Source of the DNA: Microbacterium sp. No. 7
Lineage (GTDB): Bacteria; Actinomycetota; Actinomycetes; Actinomycetales; Microbacteriaceae
Direction: 5' to 3'
Length of the DNA stretch: 64,000 nt
NCBI RefSeq assembly: GCF_001314225.1
Contig: NZ_CP012697.1
Span: 1,612,001 to 1,676,000 of the forward strand
A program made the position numbers and the translations under genes. Under the pieces are notes generated by a model that did no database searches, had not been told where the DNA came from, and saw nothing but the letters and a program-made list of their open reading frames with translations. Below, in pieces: positions 51,468-59,558 of the stretch (position 1 is the stretch's first letter; each line of letters opens with the position of its first letter).

Positions 51468-52301
51468 TCAGGCAGGGTTGATGACCCGGCCCCAGGTGGA
51501 CTTGTTCCCCCAGATGTTCTGCCGCAGTCCCTCGAGCTGGAGGATCTGCGAGTGGTCGACGAAGAGGTTGACCTCGTTGCCGTAGTTCTTGACGTACCAC
51601 TCGAACACGGGACCGTCTGCGGCCTCGAACATGACGTTCTCGAGACCGACCCCGTTGATGATGGCCGCCGCCGCACCCGTGTTCCACTCGGTGACGTTCT
51701 CGGTGATGCCCTCCGACTCGATCATGATGATGTCGGCACCGGCCTCCAGCGCCTGCTGCGCCCGGTCGACGAGGTCGCCGACGTCCTTCTTCGTCTCGGC
51801 CGCCAGCTCGGCCTCGCCGGAGTCGCCGCCGGAGCCGATCTGGATGCCCAGCTCCGGCTTGGCCTTGAGGCCCGCCTTGACGACCTTGTCGACGAGCCGC
51901 AGCAGGCCCGACGTGGGGAGCATGATGAACCCGGTCGAGATCTCGATGACGTCGAAGCCGACCTCCTTCGCCTCCTTCAGGTACTGGTCGACGGCATCCG
52001 GGCCGTAGCGCAGCACCGTCTCGATCCAGCCGCCCGACGACACGTACGCGCCGTTCTCGTGCGCGATGTCGCTGAAGGCCCGCACCTGCTCGGGCGGGAC
52101 GAGCGAGAACGACCCGCCCGCCCATTTGATGCCGTCGACCCAGTTGCCGGCGACATCGAAGACGTCCTGCAGGTGGCGCGTGCCGAACGTGGCGTAGTAG
52201 GGCGCGCGGATCTCGGTGATCCCGAACCGGCGCGGCTTCTCCGGCCGATGGGCGCGGGGGACGAAGTTGAACGCGGTGTCGAAGGGGATGGCGTTGCTCA
52301 T
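51468..52301 (-). CDS. Phosphosulfolactate-synthase (ComA)-like protein
   Basis: 277 residues. TIM-barrel motifs of the ComA family are clear: GITEIRAPYYATFGTRHLQD, DGIKWAGGSFSLVPPEQVRA, YVSSGGWIETVLRYGPDAVD, VIEISTGFIMLPTSG and ADIIMIESEGITENV. ComA adds sulfite to phosphoenolpyruvate in coenzyme M synthesis; no other coenzyme M or sulfolactate gene is visible here, so the natural reaction may differ. AAAAGGAG precedes the ATG. It lies second in the operon between a PrpD-type and a YrdC-type protein. Confidence 0.82.
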   Translation of the reverse strand: MSNAIPFDTAFNFVPRAHRPEKPRRFGITEIRAPYYATFGTRHLQDVFDVAGNWVDGIKWAGGSFSLVPPEQVRAFSDIAHENGAYVSSGGWIETVLRYGPDAVDQYLKEAKEVGFDVIEISTGFIMLPTSGLLRLVDKVVKAGLKAKPELGIQIGSGGDSGEAELAAETKKDVGDLVDRAQQALEAGADIIMIESEGITENVTEWNTGAAAAIINGVGLENVMFEAADGPVFEWYVKNYGNEVNLFVDHSQILQLEGLRQNIWGNKSTWGRVINPA

Positions 52302-52345
52302 GGTGTTTCTCCTTTTCCTCTGGGTCTCGTGCGCGTGCCGGTGTG

Positions 52346-53722
52346 TCACGCGCGTGTGCGGCTGACGCGGGCGAGAGCGCTCGTGAGCTCGGCGACCGTG
52401 CGATTCTCGAGATCCGCGACGATCGCGGCGATCTCATTGCGCAGCTCGGGCGTCGTGAACGGCGTTGCGAGCGCGTCGAACTTGCGCCGGGCGCCGTCCC
52501 AGCCGAGCGGGTCGTCGTGGAATCCTTCGTAGGAGCTCTGCACCGAGCGCAGCACGGTGCCGTCCTCGAGCACGACCTCGAGCTCGGCGGGCATCTCGTC
52601 GGGGAAGCGCGCGGAGAAGCCGTCGTCGGGCGTGATCTCGACCTTCGCCATCAGCGCCTGCACGTCGTCGGCGACGATGCGCGCGGGCGCGTACTGGGCG
52701 GGGGTGAGCTCGCCGTCCAGCAGGACGACGGCCAGCATCCAGGGCAGCGAGTGGTCGGCCTCCTCCTTCGTGCGCACCGTGCGCTTGTCCCCCTCCTCGC
52801 CGCCGCCGATGATCGAGAAGGCGACGTCGAAGGTGCGCAGCCGCACGCTCGCGATCGAGGAGGCGGCGAAGCCCGTCTGGGAGCGGACGTGCTGCGCGGC
52901 GTCCAACGCCGACTGCGAGTGGATCTCGGCGTTGTGCTTCTTGACGATCGAGCGCCGCACCCGTTCGAGGTCCTCCGTCTGCCAGTCGATCTCGAAGGGA
53001 CCCGCGATCGCGTCCTTGAAGCCCTTGTTGCCCTCGAAGACCTCCTCGGGCCCGGTGATGCCCCGTGCCGCGAGGAGCGCCGCGAAGGTGCCCTCCTTCG
53101 AGACCTGCGGGTAGGCGAGGCCCTTCCAGTGCGACAGGTTGCCGGTGCGTGTCACGCGCAGGGCGTTGTTGGCCGTGCCCGAGATCGAGATCGCGTTCGC
53201 AATCTGCGTCGCGGGCAGCCGCAGCGCCTTGGCCGCCGCGGCGGCGGCCGCATAGGCGCCCTGCGTCGTGTGGTCGAAGCCGCGGGCGCGGACCGGTGCC
53301 ACGTCGGACAGGCGCGCGTGCACCTGATAGGCGACGGCGAACGCCGTCAGCAGCTCGCGCCCGTCGGCGTTCACGGACTCCGCGGCGGCCAGCACCGCCC
53401 CGAAGTTGTCGGAGGGGTGGTTGGTCTCGCCCTTGGCGAGGTAGGAGTCCATGAAGTCGAGGTAGCGGCTCAGGGCGCTGTTGTAGAAGGCGGCGCGGTC
53501 GGGCGCGGTCTTGCCGCCGCCGATCAGCGTGGCCGCCGGCGCGCCCCCGAGATCGTCGATCAGCTCTCTGATGGCGACGACGGGTTCGGCGTCGAGGGCG
53601 CCGATCGCGACCCCGATCGTGTCGAGGACGCGGATCTTCAGCTGTTCGAGCGCCGTGGCGCTGAGATCCTCGAAGGCGGCGGCCGCGACGAAGGCGGCCA
53701 GACGAGAGACTTCCGTGCTCAT
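52346..53722 (-). CDS. MmgE/PrpD-family dehydratase
   Basis: 458 residues. Family motifs: RVLDTIGVAIGAL, AAFYNSALSRYLDFMDSYLA, GETNHPSDNFGAVLAAAESV, HTTQGAYAAAAAAAKALRLP and IHSQSALDAAQH. PrpD-type proteins are iron-sulfur-free 2-methylcitrate dehydratases, and relatives act on citrate or cis-aconitate. No prpB or prpC is present, so a propionate pathway is not supported. First gene of the operon; GGAAAGGAC before the ATG; a near-perfect DtxR box lies 35 nt upstream. Confidence 0.87.
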   Translation of the reverse strand: MSTEVSRLAAFVAAAAFEDLSATALEQLKIRVLDTIGVAIGALDAEPVVAIRELIDDLGGAPAATLIGGGKTAPDRAAFYNSALSRYLDFMDSYLAKGETNHPSDNFGAVLAAAESVNADGRELLTAFAVAYQVHARLSDVAPVRARGFDHTTQGAYAAAAAAAKALRLPATQIANAISISGTANNALRVTRTGNLSHWKGLAYPQVSKEGTFAALLAARGITGPEEVFEGNKGFKDAIAGPFEIDWQTEDLERVRRSIVKKHNAEIHSQSALDAAQHVRSQTGFAASSIASVRLRTFDVAFSIIGGGEEGDKRTVRTKEEADHSLPWMLAVVLLDGELTPAQYAPARIVADDVQALMAKVEITPDDGFSARFPDEMPAELEVVLEDGTVLRSVQSSYEGFHDDPLGWDGARRKFDALATPFTTPELRNEIAAIVADLENRTVAELTSALARVSRTRA

Positions 53723-53756
53723 GAGAGCGTCCTTTCCAGAGAGAGAACGCGATCGC

Positions 53757-53775
53757 TTAGGTAAGGCTTGCCTAA
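53757..53775. promoter_or_regulatory. DtxR/IdeR-type iron box, near-consensus
   Basis: TTAGGTAAGGCTTGCCTAA matches TWAGGTWAGSCTWACCTWA at 18 of 19 positions, the best box in the window. It lies 35 nt before the PrpD-type gene on the minus strand and 53 nt past the end of the flavoprotein gene, so it should control the PrpD-ComA-YrdC operon. Confidence 0.88.
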
Positions 53776-53792
53776 CTACAAGTAGACCTCAG

Positions 53793-53816
53793 ATTTATCT
53801 CGATGTCAAGATAAAT
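53793..53816. other. A+T-rich hairpin after the flavoprotein gene
   Basis: ATTTATC (53793-53799) pairs with GATAAAT (53810-53816) around a 10-nt loop. It lies 12 nt past the flavoprotein stop; it may be a weak terminator or part of the upstream region of the PrpD operon. Confidence 0.35.
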
Positions 53817-53827
53817 TTCTCGATCCG

Positions 53828-55597
53828 TCACTCGGCAAGCTTGCCGACGGGGGAGTCGTCGATCTGCGTTCGCGCGAGCTCGCGGAACGAGTCGGGCGCC
53901 TCGCCGACCGGCTCGAAGACGACGCCGGCGGCGGGCGACCACACCATGCTTCCGCGCAGCTCGTCGCGCTGCTCGGGGTGGTCGGAGCGGTTGTGGCATC
54001 CGCGGGTCTCACGTCGTTCCCGCGCGCATTCGAGCGTCGCGCGCGCCGCGAGCAGTGACCCGTAGAGGTCGAAGGCGTGCGCGAGGTCGTCGAAGCCCGC
54101 GATGTCGGGATGTGCCGTGAGGTTCGCGACGCGGCTCTCCAGCTCGTCGAGCTTCGCCAGCCCCTCGCTGAGCCCCTGCTCGCTGCGCACGACGCCCGCG
54201 TGCTCGGTCATGAGGTCGCGCAGGCTGCGCTGGAGCAGGCGCGGGCTCTCCTCGCCGCCGCCGGTGAGCAGACCCTGCATCTCGGCCCGCGCCTCCGCGA
54301 CCGCCGCGGGGTCGCGTCGCAGCCCCGTGAGGCCCCGCACGTACTCGGCGGCGTCGCCGCCCGTGAGCCTGCCGTACACGAGCAGCTCGATGAGCGAGTT
54401 GCCGCCGAGCCGGTTCGCGCCGTGCAGGCCGCTCGCGGCCTCGCCGATCGCGTAGAGCCCGTCGACGCCCGTGCCGTGCGTCTCGGGACTCACCCAGACC
54501 CCGCCCATCGAGTAGTGCGCGGTGGGCGCGACCTCGATCGGCTGCTTCGTGATGTCGAGCATCTGCAGGTCGATGAGCGTGCGGTAGACGCGCGGCAGCT
54601 TGGCGAGGATCTGCTCGCGCGGGAGGTGCGAGACGTCGAGATAGACGCCGCCCTTCTCGGTGCCCCGGCCCTCTGCGATCTCGGTGTAGTTGGCGAGGGC
54701 GACGCGGTCGCGCGTCGACAGCTCCCGGCGCTCGGGGTCGTAGCGCTCCATGAAGCGCTCGCCGAGCGCGTTGCGCAGCACGCCGCCCTCGCCCCGCGCC
54801 GCCTCGGACACCAGCGTGCCCGCGGCGTCGGAGGGCTCGAGCAGGCCGGAGGGGTGGAACTGCACCAGCTCGGCGTCGCGGATCCGCGCTCCCGCGAGCG
54901 CCGCGAGCCGGAACGAGTCGCCGGTGTTCTCGTCGCGGCGCGACGATGTGTGCCGCCAGATGCGGTTGTGGCCGCCCGCGGCGAGGATCACCGCGTCGGC
55001 GTGGATGACCACGGGCGTGCCGTCGACGATGTCGAAGCCGTACGCGCCGAAGATGCGCCCGTCGCTGACCAGCAGGCGCGTGACGTAGACCGTGTCGACG
55101 ATCGGCACCTGCAGCTCCTGCGCCCGCCGCAGCAGCGTGCGCTGGATCTCCAGCCCCGTGTAGTCGCCCGCGTAGCACGTGCGCCGGTAGAGGTGCGCGC
55201 CGAAGAAGCGCTGGCTGAGGCGTCCGTCGGCCTCCCGGGCGAAGGGCATGCCCCAGCGCTCGAGGTCCTCGATGCCCTGCGCCGCGTTCTTCGCGACGAT
55301 CTCGACGATGCGCGGGTCGGCCAGGAAGTACGACTCGCGCAGCGTGTCGGCGGCGTGCTGCTGCCAGCTGTCCTCGGGGTCCATGGTGCCGAGGGCCGCG
55401 TTGATCCCGCCCGCGGCGAGCGAGGTGTGCGCGTCGTGCTTGCGCCGCTTTCCGACCGCGAGCACCTGCACCCCGCGCTCGGCGAGCTCGATGGAGGCGC
55501 GGAGCCCCGCGCCTCCCGTGCCGACGACGAGGACGGACGTGGAGATCAGGCGTTCGTGCGTGGTGCTGTGGGGCGCGGTGCTGTGGGGTGCGTTCAT
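53828..55597 (-). CDS. FrdA/SdhA/L-aspartate-oxidase-type flavoprotein, unpaired
   Basis: 589 residues. FAD motif SVLVVGTGGAGLRASIELAE, SLAAGGINAALGTMDPEDSW (histidine-flavin region replaced by T/S-LAAGG), VILAAGGHNRIWRHTSS, AELVQFHPSG, GEGGVLRNALGERFM, TAHYSMGGVWV and GLHGANRLGGNSLIELLVYG, with active-site Arg in GCHNRSDHPEQRDE. It is a complete dicarboxylate-oxidoreductase flavoprotein, but no iron-sulfur or membrane subunit gene is nearby. The N-terminus repeats APHST. ATG is 7 nt from a TACCGT -10 (leaderless) and divergent from LysR. Confidence 0.87.
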   Translation of the reverse strand: MNAPHSTAPHSTTHERLISTSVLVVGTGGAGLRASIELAERGVQVLAVGKRRKHDAHTSLAAGGINAALGTMDPEDSWQQHAADTLRESYFLADPRIVEIVAKNAAQGIEDLERWGMPFAREADGRLSQRFFGAHLYRRTCYAGDYTGLEIQRTLLRRAQELQVPIVDTVYVTRLLVSDGRIFGAYGFDIVDGTPVVIHADAVILAAGGHNRIWRHTSSRRDENTGDSFRLAALAGARIRDAELVQFHPSGLLEPSDAAGTLVSEAARGEGGVLRNALGERFMERYDPERRELSTRDRVALANYTEIAEGRGTEKGGVYLDVSHLPREQILAKLPRVYRTLIDLQMLDITKQPIEVAPTAHYSMGGVWVSPETHGTGVDGLYAIGEAASGLHGANRLGGNSLIELLVYGRLTGGDAAEYVRGLTGLRRDPAAVAEARAEMQGLLTGGGEESPRLLQRSLRDLMTEHAGVVRSEQGLSEGLAKLDELESRVANLTAHPDIAGFDDLAHAFDLYGSLLAARATLECARERRETRGCHNRSDHPEQRDELRGSMVWSPAAGVVFEPVGEAPDSFRELARTQIDDSPVGKLAE

Positions 55598-55604
55598 GCG
55601 CACA

Positions 55605-55668
55605 ACGGTAGGTACGCCTCGATGATTACTCCAATGAATAGTGTCGATCAAGACGATACGTCTACGCT
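55605..55668. promoter_or_regulatory. Divergent leaderless promoters of flavoprotein and LysR genes
   Basis: Minus strand: TACCGT (55610-55605) ends 7 nt before the flavoprotein ATG. Plus strand: TACGCT (55663-55668) ends 6 nt before the LysR ATG. The A+T-rich stretch between (ATGATTACTCCAATGAATAG) holds candidate LysR sites. Confidence 0.55.
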
Positions 55669-55674
55669 ATCGAC

Positions 55675-56622
55675 ATGAACCTCGAACAGCTGCGAGGGTT
55701 CGTCGAGGTCGCGCAGACGAGCCACTTCACCCGCGCCGCCGAGCGGCTGCACGTCGCCCAGCCGACGCTCAGCAGACAGGTCGCGACGCTCGAGTCCGAG
55801 CTCGGCGTCGACCTCTTCCACCGCACGCGCGGCAACGTCGCCCTCACGGCGGCGGGGGAGCGCCTGCTGCCGCTCGCGCGCCGCATGCTCACGGATGCCG
55901 AGACGGCGCGCAGCGAGATGGCGGAGCTCGCCGGCCTGCAGCGCGGCCGCGTGCGACTGGGAGCGACCCCCACCCTGTGCACGAGCCTGGTCGCCGAGGT
56001 GCTCGCCGAGTTCCACGAGCGGCATCCCGGCATCCACATCGAGATCCTCGAGCGCGGCTCGCGCAGCCTCATCGAGGCGCTCGTCGACGGCGCCCTCGAC
56101 CTCGCGCTCATCGTGACGAGCGTGTCGTCGGGCGCCGCCCGTGCCGTGCTCGAGCGCGAGCCGGTGCTGAGCGAACGCCTCGTCGTGGTCTCGTCGGCGG
56201 CGCAGCCCGACCCGTTCGCCGGCCAGGACGCCGTCACCCTGCGCCGGCTCGCCGCGACCCCGCAGATCGTCTTTCCGGAGAACTACGATCTGCGGGTCGC
56301 CGTCGACGCCGCCCTCGCGCGTGCGGAGCTGACGCCCGCGATCGCCGTCGAGGGGGCGGAGATGGATGCCGCGCTGCGCTTCGCCGAGCGCGGCCTCGGC
56401 GTCGCGGTCGTGCCGGCGATGGTCGCCGTCGACCGCCCCGCCCTGCGCGTCGCGCCCCTGGCCGACCCCTCGCTCGCCCGCACGGTCAGCGTCGCGCGCC
56501 GCACCGACATGGCCCCGACCCACGCGGGTGCGGCGCTGCGCGCCCTCATCCGCGAGGTCGCCGACCGCCTCGCCGTGCCCGGCACCGAGACCTCGCGCCT
56601 CGTGAGCCGCGTCGCGGGCTGA
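55675..56622 (+). CDS. LysR-family regulator
   Basis: 315 residues. N-terminal HTH is canonical: MNLEQLRGFVEVAQTSHFTR, AAERLHVAQPTLSRQVATLE, LGVDLFHRTRGNVALTAAGE. The C-terminal substrate domain has RVRLGATPTLCTSLVAEVLA. Divergent orientation strongly suggests control of the neighbouring flavoprotein gene; the inducer is unknown, a dicarboxylate or aspartate-like molecule is plausible. Confidence 0.92.
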   Translation: MNLEQLRGFVEVAQTSHFTRAAERLHVAQPTLSRQVATLESELGVDLFHRTRGNVALTAAGERLLPLARRMLTDAETARSEMAELAGLQRGRVRLGATPTLCTSLVAEVLAEFHERHPGIHIEILERGSRSLIEALVDGALDLALIVTSVSSGAARAVLEREPVLSERLVVVSSAAQPDPFAGQDAVTLRRLAATPQIVFPENYDLRVAVDAALARAELTPAIAVEGAEMDAALRFAERGLGVAVVPAMVAVDRPALRVAPLADPSLARTVSVARRTDMAPTHAGAALRALIREVADRLAVPGTETSRLVSRVAG

Positions 56623-56636
56623 CGCCTCCCACCCCT

Positions 56637-56785
56637 CCCCGCGAGGGTGCTGGTTGTCCCCGCGAGGGTGCTGGTTGTTTTCGCGAGGGTGTTGGTTGTA
56701 CCCGCGAGGGTGCCAGTCATGTTCCCGCGGGAGCACCCTCGCGAACGCAAGTGGCACCCTCGCGGGAACATGTGGCACCCTCGCG
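56637..56785. repeat. 21-bp tandem repeat with inverted second half
   Basis: Four forward 21-bp units (starts 56637, 56658, 56679, 56700; the first two identical, CCCCGCGAGGGTGCTGGTTG plus T) are followed by three inverted units with the same 21-bp period (GCACCCTCGCG at 56733, 56754, 56775). The shared core is CGCGAGGGTG. The whole block can fold on itself between converging genes, so it may act as a terminator. There are no unique spacers. Confidence 0.88.
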
Positions 56786-56807
56786 AGCGGTGTCGGGCGG
56801 CGGGGTG

Positions 56808-57602
56808 CTAGCGCCGTCCCGCGCGGCGGCGGAACAGCCAGGCGCCCCACGCGACCGCGACGACGAGCACGGCGGTGCACCACAGCAGCGCCCACCACGG
56901 GTTCGTGCCGAGCGGCGCGCCGAGGAGCAGCCCGCGGATGGTCTCGACGATCGGCGTGATCGGCTGGTGCTGCGCGACCGGCTGCAGCCACGCGGGCATC
57001 GTCGACACGGGGACGAAGGCGCTCGACAGATAGGGCAGGAACAGCAGGATGAAGCCGTATCCGTTCGCGGCCTCGGGGCCGCCTGCGGCCAGGCCGATCG
57101 CGGCGAACAGATAGGTGATCGCGAGGATGTACAGCGCGATGAGCGCGATCGCGCCGAGCCCTTCCGCGGGCGACGCCGTCGGCCGGAAGCCGAGGGCGAA
57201 CGCGACGCCGATGACGACGCCGGTCGCGAGCAGGTTGCGCAGCAGGCTCGCCACGACGTGGCCCGTGAGCACGGCGCCGGCGCGCAGCGGCATCGTCCGG
57301 AAGCGGTCGATGATGCCCGTCTTCATGTCGTTCGCGACGTAGACGGCCGTCGACGACGCCCCGAAGCCGGCGCACAGCAGGACGATGCCCGGCACGATGT
57401 AGTCGACGTAGCCGCCCGCCGGGTCGAGCGCACCGCCGAACACGAACGTGAACAGCAGCATGAGCATGACCGGCAGCGTGATGGCCATGAGCAGCGACTC
57501 GCCGTCGCGCAGCGAGTGCCGCAGGCTTCGCGTCACGAAGACGCGCTCGGCGACGAGGCCGCCGACGCGGGGACGGAGCGCGGGGACGGGCATCGCGGTC
57601 AT
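56808..57602 (-). CDS. ABC-2 type permease (DrrB-like)
   Basis: 264 residues, six membrane helices. N-terminal LVAERVFVTRSLRHSLRDGE, then ITLPVMLMLLFTFVFGGALD, YVDYIVPGIVLLCAGFG, and a central FRTMPLRAGAVLTGHVVAS, all typical of DrrB/ABC-2 exporters. ATG overlaps the stop of the ATPase gene; a later ATG (57593) is also possible. With the ATPase it forms an exporter of hydrophobic compounds or drugs. Confidence 0.9.
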   Translation of the reverse strand: MTAMPVPALRPRVGGLVAERVFVTRSLRHSLRDGESLLMAITLPVMLMLLFTFVFGGALDPAGGYVDYIVPGIVLLCAGFGASSTAVYVANDMKTGIIDRFRTMPLRAGAVLTGHVVASLLRNLLATGVVIGVAFALGFRPTASPAEGLGAIALIALYILAITYLFAAIGLAAGGPEAANGYGFILLFLPYLSSAFVPVSTMPAWLQPVAQHQPITPIVETIRGLLLGAPLGTNPWWALLWCTAVLVVAVAWGAWLFRRRAGRR

Positions 57603-58483
57603 GCCGCCACCTCCTCGGCCGGCGCAGCGGTCAGGGCGAGGAAGACGTCGTCGAGCGTGGGCCGGCGCACCGACACGACGCCCTCCACGGCGCCGAGCGC
57701 GTCGAGCGCCCGGCGCACGCCCGCGACGGTGCTGTCGGTGGGCACCTCGCGCAGCAGCTCGCCGTGCGCGTCGCGCAGCTCGACGACGTCGGAGCCCGTG
57801 GCCGCCTTCAGCTCGTCGGGCGTGCCGAGCGCGACGATGCGGCCGTCGTGCAGCACGGCGATGCGGTCGGCGAGCTGGTCGGCCTCCTCCAGGTACTGCG
57901 TCGTGAGGAAGACGGTGACGCCCGCGTCGGCGAGGGAGCGGATGACGCTCCACAGCTCGCGACGGCTGCGGGTGTCGAGGCCCGTCGTCGGCTCGTCGAG
58001 GAAGAGCACCTCGGGGGTCACGACGAAGCTCAGGGCGAGGTCGAGGCGCCGGCGCATGCCGCCGGAGTAGGTCGCGACGCGGCGCGATGCGGCGTCTGCG
58101 AGGTCGAACCTGTCGAGCAGCTCGGCGGCGCGCGCCCGGGCCGCGCGCGACGAGAGCCCCGAGAGGCGGCCGAGCATCACGACGTTCTCGATGCCCGTGA
58201 GCGCGTCGTCGACGGCGGCCGACTGGCCCGTGAGGCTGATGCGCCGCCGGGCGGTCGCCGGGTCGCGCACGACGTCGGTGCCGAGGATGCGGACGGTGCC
58301 CTCGTCGGGCGCGACGAGGGTCGTGAGCACGCCGATGGTGGTGGTCTTGCCCGCGCCGTTGGGCCCGAGGAGCGCGAGGATCTCGCCGCGCGCGACGTCG
58401 AGATCGAGCCCGTCGAGCACCACGTGGCGCCCGAACGCCTTGCGCAGTCCCCGCACGACGACGGCGGAACGGTCGTCAGTCAT
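57599..58483 (-). CDS. DrrA-like ABC exporter ATPase
   Basis: 294 residues. Walker A GPNGAGKTTTIGVL, TGQSAAVDDALTGIENVVML Q-loop region, signature YSGGMRRRLDLALSFV, Walker B VLFLDEPTTGLDTRSR, and the DrrA-type C-terminal domain with VRRPTLDDVFLALT. First gene of the exporter pair; transcribed away from the TetR gene, from which it is separated by a short A+T-rich operator region. Confidence 0.93.
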   Translation of the reverse strand: MTDDRSAVVVRGLRKAFGRHVVLDGLDLDVARGEILALLGPNGAGKTTTIGVLTTLVAPDEGTVRILGTDVVRDPATARRRISLTGQSAAVDDALTGIENVVMLGRLSGLSSRAARARAAELLDRFDLADAASRRVATYSGGMRRRLDLALSFVVTPEVLFLDEPTTGLDTRSRRELWSVIRSLADAGVTVFLTTQYLEEADQLADRIAVLHDGRIVALGTPDELKAATGSDVVELRDAHGELLREVPTDSTVAGVRRALDALGAVEGVVSVRRPTLDDVFLALTAAPAEEVAA

Positions 58484-58510
58484 GAGATCGCCTTTCTGTG
58501 TATGCCTGAA

Positions 58511-58559
58511 ACTGTTTATGACGGTAACACACTGTTTACGTAATACACAGTCCTAGACT
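58511..58559. promoter_or_regulatory. Operator region of TetR/DrrAB divergent promoters
   Basis: Two direct copies of ACTGTTTAYG start at 58511 and 58531, each followed by GTAAnACAC; the second contains the palindrome TTACGTAA (58536-58543). TAGACT (58554-58559) ends 6 nt before the TetR ATG and is its -10, giving a leaderless gene. The TetR protein is expected to bind the repeats. Confidence 0.6.
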
Positions 58560-58565
58560 GTGGGG

Positions 58566-59495
58566 ATGGACGACGCCGCAGATCTCGACCTGCCGCGCGG
58601 CATCGCGCTCGCGTGGGGCATCGCCGCCGATCCGCAGCGCGGGCCCAAGCGCGAGATGAGCGTCGAGCGGATCGTCGAGGCGGCGGTCGAGCTCGCCGAC
58701 GCCGACGGGCTGTCCGCCGTGTCGATGGCCGCCGTGGCCGCGAAGCTCGGCTACACGCCGATGTCGCTGTACCGCTACGTCAGCGCGAAGGACGACCTGA
58801 TCCTGCTGATGCTGGAGGAGGCGACGGGGCTGCCGCCCGAGGCGGCGCGCGAGGGTGCCTGGCGCGCGCAGCTGCGGGCGCTGTACGACGCGCAGCTGCA
58901 GGCCTATCTGCGGCATCCGTGGGCCCTCGACATCCCGATCAGCGGCTCACCGACCACGCCGAGCACCTCGGCGTGGATGGATGCGGGTCTGGGCGCGCTC
59001 GCCGACACGCCGCTGACGCACGACGAGCGGATGTCGGTCCTGCTCCTCGTGACCGGACAGGCGCGGTGGGCGGGCATGATCATGGCCGGGTACGCGCGCA
59101 TGGTGCGCGAGCGGCAGGTGGACGACGGCGACATCGCGCAGCAGGAGGACGCGCTCTACCGCCTGCTCATCACCGCCGACGCGTACCCGCATCTGCGCGC
59201 CGCGATCGACGCCGGGGTCTTCCTCGACGAGAGCGATCCCTTCGCGTTCGGGCTCGAGCGCAGCCTCGACGGGGTCGCGGCGTACATCGACGCCGTCTCC
59301 GCCGCGGGCGCTCGCGCGCAGCCGTCGACGTGGCCGGGGACCGACGATGGCGACATCGCGGACGACAAGCGCTTCCGCGAGGCGCGCAAGGCCGTGCGCG
59401 AGGCGGAGAAGGCGCTCCGTGAGGCGCGCAGGCGCGAGCGTCAGGAGGCCCGCGAGGCGCGCGAGCGCCTGGAGCGCCGCCGCCGCGACGGGTGA
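58566..59495 (+). CDS. TetR-family regulator with a charged C-terminal tail
   Basis: 309 residues. The HTH is VERIVEAAVELADADGLSAV, SMAAVAAKLGYTPMSLYRYV, SAKDDLILLML; the ligand domain is TetR_C-like (residues 80-245). The last 45 residues are almost only Arg, Glu, Ala and Lys (REARKAVREAEKALREARRR and on), a predicted single charged helix or coiled coil uncommon in TetR proteins. It is divergent from the DrrAB-like genes, which it probably represses. Confidence 0.88.
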   Translation: MDDAADLDLPRGIALAWGIAADPQRGPKREMSVERIVEAAVELADADGLSAVSMAAVAAKLGYTPMSLYRYVSAKDDLILLMLEEATGLPPEAAREGAWRAQLRALYDAQLQAYLRHPWALDIPISGSPTTPSTSAWMDAGLGALADTPLTHDERMSVLLLVTGQARWAGMIMAGYARMVRERQVDDGDIAQQEDALYRLLITADAYPHLRAAIDAGVFLDESDPFAFGLERSLDGVAAYIDAVSAAGARAQPSTWPGTDDGDIADDKRFREARKAVREAEKALREARRRERQEAREARERLERRRRDG

Positions 59496-59503
59496 GGGAT
59501 GTC

Positions 59504-59558
59504 CCCGGCGGCGAGCCCGTGCCCTGGAGCCCCCGGTGGTGAGCCCGCGCCCTAGAAG
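59504..59558. repeat. 28-bp direct repeat, two copies, covering a stop codon
   Basis: Units at 59504 and 59532 (CCCGGCGGCGAGCCCGTGCC and CCCGGTGGTGAGCCCGCGCC with matching tails). The second covers the TAG stop of the DUF222/HNH gene on the minus strand. Confidence 0.6.

Noticed and set aside
52346..53722. Propionate (methylcitrate) catabolism locus
   Set aside because: Only a PrpD-type gene is present; prpB, prpC and a PrpR regulator are absent and the promoter carries an iron box.
56637..56785. Possible CRISPR array of 21-bp repeats
   Set aside because: Units abut without spacers and reverse direction midway.
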